Notes: generated by a model from the sequence alone, not told the origin. Shown: positions 40,057 to 49,042, counted from the first letter of the stretch. The stretch is DNA of 64,000 nt from CBDAPX01 sp965198725 (GCA_965198725.1 CBDAPX010000001.1:1488001-1552000), one strand, 5' to 3'. Program-made: numbers and translations.

Positions 40057-41372
40057 TAAACGCTAACCCTAACGCTAACTTGTACCCCACGCCCCTCATA
40101 CTCTATTTTTTGACCGAGTACTAGGTTTTTTTGACCATTTGGGGTATTTGGGGCCGGAGCTCCGCCTTGAAACAGGTTTTCTTCTGCATAATTACAGGGC
40201 GCTTCTTGCATTTCGAGATGCAGGTTGTTGCCTGTATAGGGATGCGCACGCGCCAGATCCTCGTCAACGTCGATCCCAAGTCCCGGCGCTTCGGGCGGGC
40301 GCACATATCCATTCTCGACCGATATGCTGGATTTGATCAAATCGGCATGAAATGACGTTTCAATCGTCTCGGCTATCAACAGGTTCGGGATCGATGCGGC
40401 AAGATGGATATTCGCGGCCCATTCGACCGGTCCGGCATAAAGATGCGGCGCCATTTGCGCGTTATAGACCTCTGCTATGGCAGCGACCTTTTTCATTTCC
40501 CATAAGCCACCCGCGCGCCCCAAGGCGGGTTGCAGGATCGTGGCCGCACCGCTGCGCAAGACGGCTGCAAATTCCGCCTTTGTCGTCAGACGTTCGCCCG
40601 TGGCCACCGGGATGCGCACCGCGGATGCGACTTTGGCCATCTCTTCCGGCGCGTCCGGCGGAATTGGCTCTTCGTACCAAAGCGGTGAGTAAGGCTCTAA
40701 CGCTTGGCCCAGACGGATGGCACCGGCCGTGGTGAACTGACCATGCGTGCCAAACAACAGGTCGGCTTTGTCGCCGACCGCTTCGCGGATGGTTTTGCAA
40801 AACGCAACCGATCGGGAAATGTCGGACATGGCCGGCATGTGTCCCCCGCGCAGGGTATAGGGACCGGCCGGGTCAAATTTCACGGCGGTGTATCCTTGGC
40901 GAACCATTTCTACCGCGGTCTCTGCCGCCTGGTCATGGTCGTTCCAAAAGGCCCCCATGTCGTGATGAGCCAATGGGTAAAGATAGTTATACGCCCGAAT
41001 TTGGTCGTTCATTTTGCCGCCCAGCAGCGCGTAAACCGGACGATCCCGGTCCTTGCCGAGGATATCCCAGCAAGCAATTTCCAACCCGGAAAACGCGCCG
41101 ATGACCGTCAGATCGGGCCGCTGGGTAAAGCCAGAGGAATAGGCGCGACGGAACATAAGCTCGATGTTTTCGGGGTTTTCGCCCTGCATATGGCGTTCAA
41201 ACACATCCTTGATCACATGCGTCATCGCCTCAGGGCCGATCGAAGAGGCATAACATTCACCCCATCCAGTAACGCCGGTATCCGTCGTCACCTTGACCAG
41301 AATCCAATACCGGCCACCCCAACCCGGGGCGGGTGGTGCCGTGACGATGACGTCAAGATCTTGCAGTTTCAA
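40056..41372 (-). CDS. Mandelate racemase/enolase-superfamily enzyme, probable sugar acid dehydratase
   Basis: Enolase-superfamily protein of 438 residues. An N-terminal capping domain is followed by the barrel with AVKFDPAGP, LLFGTHGQFTTAGAIRLG, WYEEPIPPDAPEEMAKVA (metal-binding EE), PVATGERLTT and MAPHLYAGPVEWAANIHL, consistent with MR/galactonate-dehydratase-type members. Substrate cannot be assigned. Oddly, beyond the family's usual end near GGAPAP there is a tail of about 30 residues finishing VQVSVRVSV, encoded by a short GTTAGC-like repeat, which may be read-through into a former intergenic region. Preceded by an alcohol dehydrogenase gene 41 bases upstream. Confidence 0.87.
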   Translation of the reverse strand: MKLQDLDVIVTAPPAPGWGGRYWILVKVTTDTGVTGWGECYASSIGPEAMTHVIKDVFERHMQGENPENIELMFRRAYSSGFTQRPDLTVIGAFSGLEIACWDILGKDRDRPVYALLGGKMNDQIRAYNYLYPLAHHDMGAFWNDHDQAAETAVEMVRQGYTAVKFDPAGPYTLRGGHMPAMSDISRSVAFCKTIREAVGDKADLLFGTHGQFTTAGAIRLGQALEPYSPLWYEEPIPPDAPEEMAKVASAVRIPVATGERLTTKAEFAAVLRSGAATILQPALGRAGGLWEMKKVAAIAEVYNAQMAPHLYAGPVEWAANIHLAASIPNLLIAETIETSFHADLIKSSISVENGYVRPPEAPGLGIDVDEDLARAHPYTGNNLHLEMQEAPCNYAEENLFQGGAPAPNTPNGQKNLVLGQKIEYEGRGVQVSVRVSV

Positions 41373-41413
41373 TTCAAAGCTCCTGTGGAATGAAAGGGCG
41401 GTGCGGGCCCCAA

Positions 41414-42517
41414 TCAGAAAACGATGACGTTGCGCTTTGCGCCGCCCGCTTTGGTGTCGGCAAAAGCGTCATTGATCTGATCCAACTGCCAACGTCCGGA
41501 AATCAATTCGTCCAGTTTCAGACGCCCCTGCTGATACAGGTCGATCATCCACGGCACATCTCGCCGGATGACAACATCGCCCATCTTGGAACCGATCATA
41601 CTTTGCCCCAAAGCGGCCAGAATAACCGGCTCATAAGATGACTGGGCCCCGCTATGCGGCATGCCGACGATGATCACCTTGCCACCCGCAGCAAGGTATC
41701 GCGGGGCCTGATCATAGGCGGGAATGGCGCCGACCGTGACCACCACGACATCTGCACCGCGCCCGCCCAAAGCCTTGTAAGAGGTTCGCCACGGCGATTT
41801 GCCGGTGGCGAGAACACCATCCGTGGCGCCAAAGGATTTGGCAATGTCCAGCTTATCTTCGGTCATGTCCACGGCAACAATCCGACGCGCGCCAGCGATC
41901 CGGGCCCCTTGAATGGCGTTCAGACCGACGCCGCCCGCGCCGATGACGACAACATCCTGACCCGGTTTCATCTTTGCCGCGTTAACCACCGCGCCGACGC
42001 CCGTGATCACGCCACAAGACAAAAGGCAGGCCACGTCCTTGGGCATGTCTGCGGGGATTTTCACGATCTGGCTTTGATCGACGACCACCATTTCCGCAAA
42101 GGCCCCACAGGCCATGCCCTGGTCGACCGGCCCGCCGTCCCGCGTGGTCAGCGGATGAGATTTGGTATCAAACCGTGTCCCGCAATTGGTCGGCTGCCCC
42201 CCCGCGCAGGTGGGGCATGTTCCACAGGCGCGGATCAAGGTTACAAGAACGCTGTCGCCCACCGCAAAATCGGTCACGCCAGTCCCGATGGCTGTGATCT
42301 GCCCGGCAGCTTCGTGCCCGAACACGGCTGGCAGTTGGCCGCCCCATGCCCCTTCGGTAAACGAGATGTCGGAATGGCACACAGCGACCGCGTCCAGCTT
42401 GACCTGTACCTCTCCCAATTTGGGCGGCGCGATATGAATGGTCTCGATCTCTAGAGGAGCACCATAGGAGTGACAGACAGCGGCTTTGACGGTTTCCAAG
42501 GGGACACCTCTTTGCAT
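41414..42517 (-). CDS. Zn-dependent alcohol dehydrogenase (class III-like MDR)
   Basis: NAD(P)-dependent dehydrogenase of about 367 residues. The catalytic zinc ligands are in AVCHSDISF and GHEAAG; the structural zinc site is CGTCPTCAGGQPTNC. The nucleotide-binding motif VVVIGAGGVGLNAIQGARIAGA is intact. The ATG at 42517, with GGAAATTCG upstream, is chosen over an ATG 14 codons earlier. Located between the MFS gene and the enolase-family dehydratase gene in one orientation, it may oxidise an alcohol or keto-deoxy acid intermediate. Confidence 0.9.
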   Translation of the reverse strand: MQRGVPLETVKAAVCHSYGAPLEIETIHIAPPKLGEVQVKLDAVAVCHSDISFTEGAWGGQLPAVFGHEAAGQITAIGTGVTDFAVGDSVLVTLIRACGTCPTCAGGQPTNCGTRFDTKSHPLTTRDGGPVDQGMACGAFAEMVVVDQSQIVKIPADMPKDVACLLSCGVITGVGAVVNAAKMKPGQDVVVIGAGGVGLNAIQGARIAGARRIVAVDMTEDKLDIAKSFGATDGVLATGKSPWRTSYKALGGRGADVVVVTVGAIPAYDQAPRYLAAGGKVIIVGMPHSGAQSSYEPVILAALGQSMIGSKMGDVVIRRDVPWMIDLYQQGRLKLDELISGRWQLDQINDAFADTKAGGAKRNVIVF

Positions 42518-42585
42518 CGAATTTCCAACAAGTTGCCCAGACCTATCGCGATGGTTCAAGAGCGAATTGCACCGGTGGCGTCGTT

Positions 42586-43786
42586 TTAACGGACCGCCGC
42601 CGTGGTGCGTTGGAACACGATCAAGCCTGCAATGACCAATACGACCGACAACAAAAACGGCGCGCCGGGCGCGTAAATGGGGGCGTCTTCACGGGTGAAG
42701 GCCGCAAAGACGCTGGTCATCAAAAGCGGAGAGATAATCGTTGCGAGCGCATTCACACTGACCAGCATTCCCTGCAATTCGCCTTGGGCGTCATCGTCGA
42801 CAGCACGTGACATGATGCCTTGCAACGCCGGGGTGATAACCGCGCCTAGGGCGGCCAGAGGTGTCAGGATCAGCAGGATCAGACCGCTGGGAACAAAGGC
42901 GATGGCAGCAAAGGCGACCATGTCAAAGTAGTGGCCACACACCACGGTCAGACGTTCCCCTAAACGGTTCAGGATGACCCGGATCATGCCGCCCTGAACG
43001 ATGGCCATCATGATTCCAAAAAGCCCCAGAGACAGGCCGATGGTTTGCGGCGTCCAGCCAAAGCGTTCTTGCGTGAAATAAGACCAGACGGCCGGGTACA
43101 CGTAAAAGGCCAGTTGATACAGGAAATAGACCAACAACAGTCCCTTGATACCCGGCAGTTTTGCAAGGCTTTTGAACCCGCCCAGCGGGTTCGCCCGCGC
43201 CAGCGAAAAGGGGGCGCCTGATTTCATCCGTCACGGTTTCGCGCAGAACAAAATACCCGAATATGACGTTGAGCCCTGCCAGTACGGCCGCCGCGTAAAA
43301 CGGGGCGCGGGTCCCAAACTGGCCCAACAGTCCGCCGATCAGCGGACCAAGGACAAAGCCCGCGCCAAACGCGGCGCCGATCAATCCGAAATTGGCCGCC
43401 TTGTCCTCGGGTTTCGAGATGTCGGCCATATAGGCATTGGCCGTTGATTGGGTGGCCGCAGTAATGCCGCCCACGATCCGGCCGAGGATCAACAGCCACA
43501 TGACACCGGCGACCGCCATGACAAGGTAATCCACGGCCATGATCGCGGTAGAGATCAAAAGGACAGGACGCCTGCCGAAACGGTCCGATAGACTGCCGAC
43601 CATGGGGCCGAACAGGAATTGCATCACCGCAAAAATTGCCGATAGGATGCCACCCCACAGGGCTGCGTCCGACAAGGTGCCGCCATCGACTTCTTTGATG
43701 AGGTCCGGCATCACCGGCACGATCAGCCCGATGCCCATGGCATCGATCATGACCGTGATCAGAATGAAGATAACGGGCAGGCGCAA
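42586..43786 (-). pseudogene. MFS transporter of the TetA-like group, disrupted by a frameshift
   Basis: The N-terminal half (TTG start at 43786, from RLPVIFILITVMIDAMGIG, with the MFS motif GSLSDRFGRRPVLL) and the C-terminal half (from FSLARANPLGGFKSLAKL to FQRTTAAVR, ending at 42586) are in different frames. They join if one base is removed from the five-G run at 43210-43214 (five C on the coding strand), giving RRPFSLARANPL. The repaired protein would be about 399 residues with 12 helices, normal for TetA-type drug/H+ antiporters. It lies 15 bases after pcaB. Either a recent pseudogene or a homopolymer sequencing error; the rest of both halves is well conserved. Confidence 0.85.
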
Positions 43787-43801
43787 GCGGAGCAGTCTCC
43801 G

Positions 43802-45127
43802 TTACTTTGTCGCGCGCGCGGCGCGGACAAAGGCAGCGGCATCAAGGGCTGATTGGCCCATCTGTTGCGCGGCAGAAAGGTCGATACCCGCGGTCGGAAA
43901 ATCGCGCGCCACCAAAGCAACAAGGCTGGTATCGGTGTCCATCGCCTCTTTACAAAGCCGTTTCACATGCGCTTGCGCCTCGGGCCGTGGCATGGTTTCA
44001 GCCAGAGCGAAACTCAACGCTTCGGCATGGATCAAACCAAGGTTGCCGTCGATCGGGTCCAGCATCTTGTCCGCAACGGGCGACAAGCCGGGCACCAGTG
44101 TTTTTGCAATCTCAAGGCTGGCCGCACATCCCAACACGATCTGAGGCAGGCACATCCATTCTGTGAACCATGCCGCACCGTCTCTTTGATGTTTATGTGG
44201 GCCCGCAGATTGAAGGATGTTGTGTTGACCCACGGTTTGGTTCGACAGGGCGACCAAAGCGGAAGGGGATACCGGGTTTTGCTTTTGCGGCATGGTCGAC
44301 GATGCCCCGGCGCCGCCCAGCTGGACCTCGCCAATGCCCGACATGACCAATTCGACAAGATCTTCGCCCATTTTCCCTGTGGCCAGTGTCACACGGGTGC
44401 ACCAATCCGAAAGGCGCAAAACTGCGGTTCGGTCCGTATGCCAGCTGCGGCCCGGGTCCGTCAGCCCCAGATCTTCTGCAATCAGCGCGCGGATTTCCGG
44501 GGCCTTGGGCCCCAAAGCGCTGGCCGTGCCAGCAGCGCCGGCAAGCGACACTTGCAAACAGGCCTGTCTAAGGTCTGGCAATTCCTGCAACAGCGACAAC
44601 AGGGGCTGCCCCCAACTGGCCGTTACCGCCCCGAAGCTGGTGGGGGTGGCATGCTGTCCATAGGTTCGCGCGGCCATGGGCAGGTCGGCGTGCCGCTCTG
44701 CCAGGGTGGCAAGCGCCGAAACGGTCTCATGCAGACCAGTTTCAAAAACCGCCAGGCTTTGGCGCAGACGCAGCATCAGGGCCGTATCCAAAATATCCTG
44801 CGAGGTTGCCCCCCAATGAAGGTATTGCGCGTGTTCGGGCGCTTGCATCGCCTTGCGAAATGCGGCCACGAAACCCGGGACGCTGACGCCGTTTTTGCCG
44901 GTGGGTTCCGTCAATGCAGCCGGGTCAATCTGAACCTCGATCGACGCCCGCGAAATGGCCCCTGCGCTGTCTTCGGGAATGACAGCCAATTGCCCTTGGG
45001 CACGGGCCAAGGCCCCTTCGACCAGCATCATCGCCCGGATTTCGGCGCTGTCTGTGAAAAGCTTGCCGACATGTCCTGTCGGGAACAGGTCCGCCAACAA
45101 GCGGCTGTCAAAAACGGATCCCGCCAT
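43802..45127 (-). CDS. pcaB: 3-carboxy-cis,cis-muconate cycloisomerase
   Basis: Lyase of the fumarase/aspartase superfamily (441 residues) that lactonises 3-carboxymuconate in the protocatechuate branch of the beta-ketoadipate pathway. Motifs: YLHWGATSQDILDTALML, ARTYGQHATPTSFG and the signature GGAGASSTMPQKQNP with its catalytic Ser loop. The neighbour pcaD, 15 bases upstream in the same direction, supports the call over argininosuccinate or adenylosuccinate lyase. No pcaGH or pcaC is visible in this window. Confidence 0.92.
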   Translation of the reverse strand: MAGSVFDSRLLADLFPTGHVGKLFTDSAEIRAMMLVEGALARAQGQLAVIPEDSAGAISRASIEVQIDPAALTEPTGKNGVSVPGFVAAFRKAMQAPEHAQYLHWGATSQDILDTALMLRLRQSLAVFETGLHETVSALATLAERHADLPMAARTYGQHATPTSFGAVTASWGQPLLSLLQELPDLRQACLQVSLAGAAGTASALGPKAPEIRALIAEDLGLTDPGRSWHTDRTAVLRLSDWCTRVTLATGKMGEDLVELVMSGIGEVQLGGAGASSTMPQKQNPVSPSALVALSNQTVGQHNILQSAGPHKHQRDGAAWFTEWMCLPQIVLGCAASLEIAKTLVPGLSPVADKMLDPIDGNLGLIHAEALSFALAETMPRPEAQAHVKRLCKEAMDTDTSLVALVARDFPTAGIDLSAAQQMGQSALDAAAFVRAARATK

Positions 45128-45142
45128 CAGAACCGCCCTCCG

Positions 45143-45931
45143 TCACACATGACCGGTTTCTTTGATGAACTCGGTCAGGATCTGGGCATATGTTTCGGGT
45201 TGTTCGACGCAAGGCAGGTGGCCGGCTTTGCGGATGACCTGGAACTTCGAACCGGGGATCAGGTTCACCGTTTCGCGTACCAGATCCGGCGGGGTGGACC
45301 CGTCCTCGTCACCGGCAATGCCGAGGCATGGCAAGCGCAAGCCGCTGGTCGGCGTGTAAAAATCGGTGCCCGCAATCGCCGATGAACAGCCGATATACCC
45401 CTCCTTGGGTTGGCGGACCAACATGTTGCTCCACGCCTCAAACGCCAGGTCTTTTTGAAAAGCCTTGGAAAACCACCGTTCCAAAATGGGTTCTGCAAGG
45501 CTTTCGATCCCGCCGGCATCAACCGCCGCGATCCGATCTTTCCACATTTCGGCGGTGCCGATTTTGGCGCCCGTATTCGACAGGACAAGAGAGCGGACGA
45601 TATCAAGCCGTTTGACGGCAAGCCCTTGGGCAATCATGCCACCGATGGATAGCCCCACGAACATGCAGTCCCGAACATTCAGCATGTCCAGTAATTTCTC
45701 GACATCCCGCACAAGCGCACCCATGGCATATGGGCCTTCGGGCATCGAAGACAGGCCATGCCCGCGCTTGTCATAGCGGATGATTTTCAACCCTGCAGGC
45801 AGCATCGGGATGATCTGATCCCACAGGCGCAAATCCGTCCCCAGAGAGTTGGAGAACACAATCGGCGCGCCTTCTGGGTCCCCATCAATCCGGTAATGCA
45901 GTTTTACGTCACCCAGATCGGCAATCATCAT
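45143..45931 (-). CDS. pcaD: 3-oxoadipate enol-lactonase
   Basis: Alpha/beta hydrolase of 262 residues hydrolysing beta-ketoadipate enol-lactone to beta-ketoadipate. The nucleophile elbow FVGLSIGGMIAQG, oxyanion region SNSLGTDLRLWD and the C-terminal His in KAGHLPCVEQP are present. Sequence features IIRYDKRGHGLSS and the pairing with pcaB make PcaD the best assignment. It starts the minus-strand series pcaD-pcaB-MFS-ADH-enolase-arsR; an ATG one codon later could also be used. Confidence 0.9.
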   Translation of the reverse strand: MMIADLGDVKLHYRIDGDPEGAPIVFSNSLGTDLRLWDQIIPMLPAGLKIIRYDKRGHGLSSMPEGPYAMGALVRDVEKLLDMLNVRDCMFVGLSIGGMIAQGLAVKRLDIVRSLVLSNTGAKIGTAEMWKDRIAAVDAGGIESLAEPILERWFSKAFQKDLAFEAWSNMLVRQPKEGYIGCSSAIAGTDFYTPTSGLRLPCLGIAGDEDGSTPPDLVRETVNLIPGSKFQVIRKAGHLPCVEQPETYAQILTEFIKETGHV

Positions 45932-46003
45932 CGGTCAGGCCCTCAAAGTCTCAATTTCACGCGCACCTTAGACAGGTCCGGGCTGGAACGTAAGGGGCAG
46001 AAA

Positions 46004-46981
46004 TCAGTCGGGCAGGGTCGCCAATGCGCGTTGAAAGACGGGCGTGTCCACATTGCCACCTGAGGCCACGGCGATGACCGCGTCGCCTTGGATTTCGTCG
46101 GCGTGGAACAGGGCCCCGGCGAGTGCCACCGCGCCGCCGGGTTCCAAAACCACTTTCAATCGCAAATAGGCCAGCCCGACGGCCCGCAACGCTTCCTCTT
46201 CCGTCACGACGATACCGGGGCCGCAGCGCTCTGTCATGATGGGGAACGTGATGTCCCCGGGGCGGGGTGTCAGGATGGCATCACACAGCCCGCCGGATTG
46301 CTGGTTATTGGTTTGGATGCTGCCGGTCGCAAGGGACCGGGCCACATCGTCAAACCCTTCAGGTTCAGCCGGGCGCGCCCGCAATCCCGGAGATTTCGCT
46401 TCGAGCGCCAGTGCAATGCCCGATGTCAGGCCGCCTCCGCCACAACAGACAAGTACATCGGCTGTTTCGACACCTTGTTCGCCGGCTTGTTCCGCGATTT
46501 CGAGGCCAGTTGTCCCTTGACCTGCGATAACCAAGGGTTCGTCAAAGGGACGGATCAGGGTCAGACCGCGCTCGTCTGCAAGGGTTTGACCAATCTCTTC
46601 GCGCACCTCGGACCCGCGATCATAAAGGACGACCTCAGCCCCCAGTGCCCGCGTATTGTCGATCTTCAGCTTCGGGGCGTCAGAGGGCATCACGATTACG
46701 GCGGAAGTTTCGTGAAGCTGCGCGGCATAGGCCACGCCCTGTGCGTGGTTGCCGCTGGAAAAGGCGATCACACCCTTGGCGCGCTGCGCGTCTGTCAAAG
46801 CAGAAACCGCCGACCATGCCCCTCTGAACTTGAAGCTGCCGGTTTTTTGCAGGCATTCGGCTTTGACGAAAACCTGCCGACCGGCGATGTCGTCCAGAAA
46901 TGGCGAGTTGAGCAAAGGGGTTTTATTGGCGTGCCTCGACAGCCGCTCGGCAGCGGCTTCGATCATATGGATATCGGTCAT
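46004..46981 (-). CDS. Threonine/serine dehydratase-like PLP enzyme
   Basis: Fold-type II PLP enzyme of 325 residues. The Schiff-base lysine lies in KTGSFKFRGAW, the substrate-binding loop is SSGNHAQGVA, and the phosphate loop is CGGGGLTSGIA. It has no C-terminal regulatory ACT-like domain, so it is the catabolic or serine-racemase-like type rather than biosynthetic IlvA. Threonine, serine or hydroxyaspartate could be the substrate. It overlaps the upstream alpha/beta hydrolase gene by four bases, forming an operon with it and a haloacid dehalogenase. Confidence 0.87.
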   Translation of the reverse strand: MTDIHMIEAAAERLSRHANKTPLLNSPFLDDIAGRQVFVKAECLQKTGSFKFRGAWSAVSALTDAQRAKGVIAFSSGNHAQGVAYAAQLHETSAVIVMPSDAPKLKIDNTRALGAEVVLYDRGSEVREEIGQTLADERGLTLIRPFDEPLVIAGQGTTGLEIAEQAGEQGVETADVLVCCGGGGLTSGIALALEAKSPGLRARPAEPEGFDDVARSLATGSIQTNNQQSGGLCDAILTPRPGDITFPIMTERCGPGIVVTEEEALRAVGLAYLRLKVVLEPGGAVALAGALFHADEIQGDAVIAVASGGNVDTPVFQRALATLPD

Positions 46982-47808
46982 TTAATCTCTTTAAGAACGG
47001 TCTCTATGACCGTCAATGCGGCGGGTTCATTCAGAAACGGAACGTGGCCTCGGTTCGGCACGGTCTCGAAGATCAACTGTGGCGCGCGGGTCAGCATCTC
47101 TGCGGCGGTGTCTGCAGACAAAAGATCGGAATTTGCACCGCGGATCAGTCCCAGAGGTTTTGTCGCAAGCGCCTCAAACAGGGGCCATAAATCCGGTGTT
47201 GGTCCGGCTGCCGCCTGCTCCAGCAAAGCCGTCCGCAAATGCGCATCATAACGCAGGTCCAGGCCGTCGTCGGTTTCGATGAATTGGGCTTCGGCCTGAA
47301 AGCGCCACACGTCCAAGGGGACGTCCGGAAACTGGTCTGCAAAATGGTGCTGCATGCCTTGCGCGGCCTCGTCATATGTCCGACTGCTAGGCGGGCGTCC
47401 GATGTAATCCATGATCTTGGCGATGCCTTCGGCGCTGATCACAGGACCAACGTCGTTCAGAATAGCCCCCGACAGCCTGTCCGGGTCGAGCACAGCCATG
47501 ATCATGGCCACCAAACCACCCCGGGACGTGCCCAGCACCGGGGCGTGTTCCAGCCCAAGATGGTCCAGCAATTCAATAACGTCCAAAGCCTCGCGCTGGA
47601 CATTGTAGTTGCTATTATTCGGATCGAAATCCGATGAGCCGCGCCCGCGCGCATCCAGCATGATCAAACGACATGCCGGATCGGTGTCTGCGAAATACGC
47701 AAAATCCCTGTGGTTGCGGGTCCAGCCCGGTAAACACAACAAAGGTTGACCGCTGCCTTGGTCGGAAAAATAGAGCTTGAGGCCGTCAGATGTTTGAAAA
47801 AACGGCAT
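46978..47808 (-). CDS. Alpha/beta-fold hydrolase
   Basis: Hydrolase of 276 residues with oxyanion-hole segment LLCLPGWTRNHRDF, the strand RLIMLDARGRGSSD, the nucleophile elbow LGTSRGGLVAMI (Ser) and the C-terminal His in NRGHVPFLNEP. Substrate unknown. It starts three bases after the dehalogenase stop and its stop overlaps the dehydratase start, so the three are co-transcribed. Confidence 0.87.
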   Translation of the reverse strand: MPFFQTSDGLKLYFSDQGSGQPLLCLPGWTRNHRDFAYFADTDPACRLIMLDARGRGSSDFDPNNSNYNVQREALDVIELLDHLGLEHAPVLGTSRGGLVAMIMAVLDPDRLSGAILNDVGPVISAEGIAKIMDYIGRPPSSRTYDEAAQGMQHHFADQFPDVPLDVWRFQAEAQFIETDDGLDLRYDAHLRTALLEQAAAGPTPDLWPLFEALATKPLGLIRGANSDLLSADTAAEMLTRAPQLIFETVPNRGHVPFLNEPAALTVIETVLKEIK

Positions 47809-47811
47809 CGA

Positions 47812-48498
47812 TCAAACCCCTGCCAATGCCGGGATGTCGGTCAGGTCCTGCAACATGTGATTGGGCCGCCATGGCAAACGGTCCACCGGTTCGTTCGCGC
47901 GATTGACCCAAACTGTTTCGAACCCGTATCCGGCCGCCCCCGCCGCATCCCAGCCATTTGAGGATACGAACAAAACTTCATCGCGTGCGCCGCCAAACCG
48001 GTCTTGCACCATGTCATAAACACGCCGATCCGGTTTAAAGACGCCGACGGATTCAACCGACAAAACGTCATCCAATACGGCTTCGATCTTGGCCGACTTG
48101 ACGGCCCCGTCCAGCATTGCCGGGGACCCGTTTGACAGAATGGCTGTATTCAGACCGGCTTGTTTCAACTGCGCCAACATGGCCGGGACTTCCGGGTAAC
48201 AGGCCAGTTCCCAATAGAGGTCCAAAAGGCGTTGCCGAACAGTTGGATCACCCTCCAGCGCGTTGGCTTCCAACGCCCAGTCCAAACCATCCGCCGTGAC
48301 ATCCCAGAAATCTGCATGGGCCTGAGTGATCGCCCGCAGCCACGTGTATTGCAGCTGTTTCAATCGCCAATCCCGCGCCACCGCAGGCCAGGTGTCTTTC
48401 AGGGCTTCAAAGCCGGGCTCTTCTGCGGCCTGCCGCGCGGCCGCGGCAACGTCAAAAAGCGTGCCATAAGCATCGAAAATACAGGTTTTGATCGACAT
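47812..48498 (-). CDS. Haloacid dehalogenase, type II (L-2-haloacid dehalogenase-like)
   Basis: HAD-superfamily hydrolase of 228 residues. Motif I is FDAYGTLFD with the nucleophilic Asp, motif II ILSNGSPAML, motif III Lys in GVFKPDRRVYDM, and motif IV FVSSNGWDAAGAAGYG, the SSNxWDxxG pattern specific to type II L-2-haloacid dehalogenases. The ATG at 48498 has a strong GGGAGGG upstream; the longer frame is not supported. First gene of the dehalogenase-hydrolase-dehydratase operon. Marine roseobacters often have such dehalogenases. Confidence 0.92.
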   Translation of the reverse strand: MSIKTCIFDAYGTLFDVAAAARQAAEEPGFEALKDTWPAVARDWRLKQLQYTWLRAITQAHADFWDVTADGLDWALEANALEGDPTVRQRLLDLYWELACYPEVPAMLAQLKQAGLNTAILSNGSPAMLDGAVKSAKIEAVLDDVLSVESVGVFKPDRRVYDMVQDRFGGARDEVLFVSSNGWDAAGAAGYGFETVWVNRANEPVDRLPWRPNHMLQDLTDIPALAGV

Positions 48499-48592
48499 GG
48501 TACCCTCCCGTTCAGCGGGAGATTTGCACATGGTCGCATAAGGCGAAAGACTTGGATTGTGCGCGCTACAATTCGGTGTGCTCGCGCCGCGA

Positions 48593-48967
48593 TCAGTCGC
48601 CAATCAATCGACGCACAGGCACCTGACTTTGCGGTACGGTTGTCACGCCCGGCAAGGTGCGTTGCGTAGCGGTGTCGTCATCCGCGCCCGACAAGGCCTT
48701 TGTGACCTTCACCTCTGGCGGCAGTGAATCTTCTTTCGGCGTTGCTTTTGCGGTTTCGACTTCTCCACCAGTGTCGCCAAGCAATTTTAACAGCTGCCCG
48801 CCGCCCGATTCGATCTGTTTGATCACCCGTGGTTCGGACAAGAAAACCAGCGCCATCAGGATGCCGCACAGCGCCGCAACCAAACGGATGATCATCCGTT
48901 TCAACCAGTCTTTGCGCGCTGGAACAGTGTCTAGTGTGTCTTCGTATGTCGGGTCGGAATTGCTCAT
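48593..48967 (-). CDS. Conserved-type hypothetical protein with one transmembrane helix
   Basis: Protein of 124 residues. A short acidic N-terminus, a basic patch (RKDWLKRMIIR) and one hydrophobic helix (LVAALCGILMALVFLS, about residues 31-46) precede a polar, Pro/Thr-rich tail of about 75 residues ending VPVRRLIGD, presumably periplasmic. No family recognised. It lies between the dehalogenase operon and fabI, 75 bases downstream of the fabI terminator hairpin, and is probably transcribed alone. Confidence 0.65.
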   Translation of the reverse strand: MSNSDPTYEDTLDTVPARKDWLKRMIIRLVAALCGILMALVFLSEPRVIKQIESGGGQLLKLLGDTGGEVETAKATPKEDSLPPEVKVTKALSGADDDTATQRTLPGVTTVPQSQVPVRRLIGD

Positions 48968-49020
48968 GCGGGCAATGTGACCACAGACTATGGCATTCGC
49001 GGGGCAGGTATATGAAACAA

Positions 49021-49036
49021 TGAAGCCAAGGCTTCA
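49021..49036 (-). terminator. Hairpin terminator after fabI
   Basis: Perfect inverted repeat TGAAGCC-AA-GGCTTCA starting seven bases beyond the fabI stop; on the minus strand it is followed by TTGTTTC. It would end the fabA-fabB-fabI transcript. Confidence 0.5.
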
Positions 49037-49042
49037 AAAGTT

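Noticed and set aside
40056..40090. Telomere-like TTAGGG/TTAGCG repeat
   Set aside because: Only about four units within the 3' end of a coding frame on a bacterial chromosome; more likely chance or operator-like repeats.
40170..40200. ENLFQGG in the enolase-family protein resembling a TEV protease tag site
   Set aside because: Not a real TEV site (the Tyr is missing) and the surrounding sequence is natural.
43853..45385. 510-codon plus-strand frame opposite pcaB/pcaD
   Set aside because: Antisense shadow of well-supported pcaB and pcaD.
46088..47251. 387-codon plus-strand frame opposite the dehydratase and hydrolase genes
   Set aside because: Spans two conserved antisense genes and shows no protein-like pattern.
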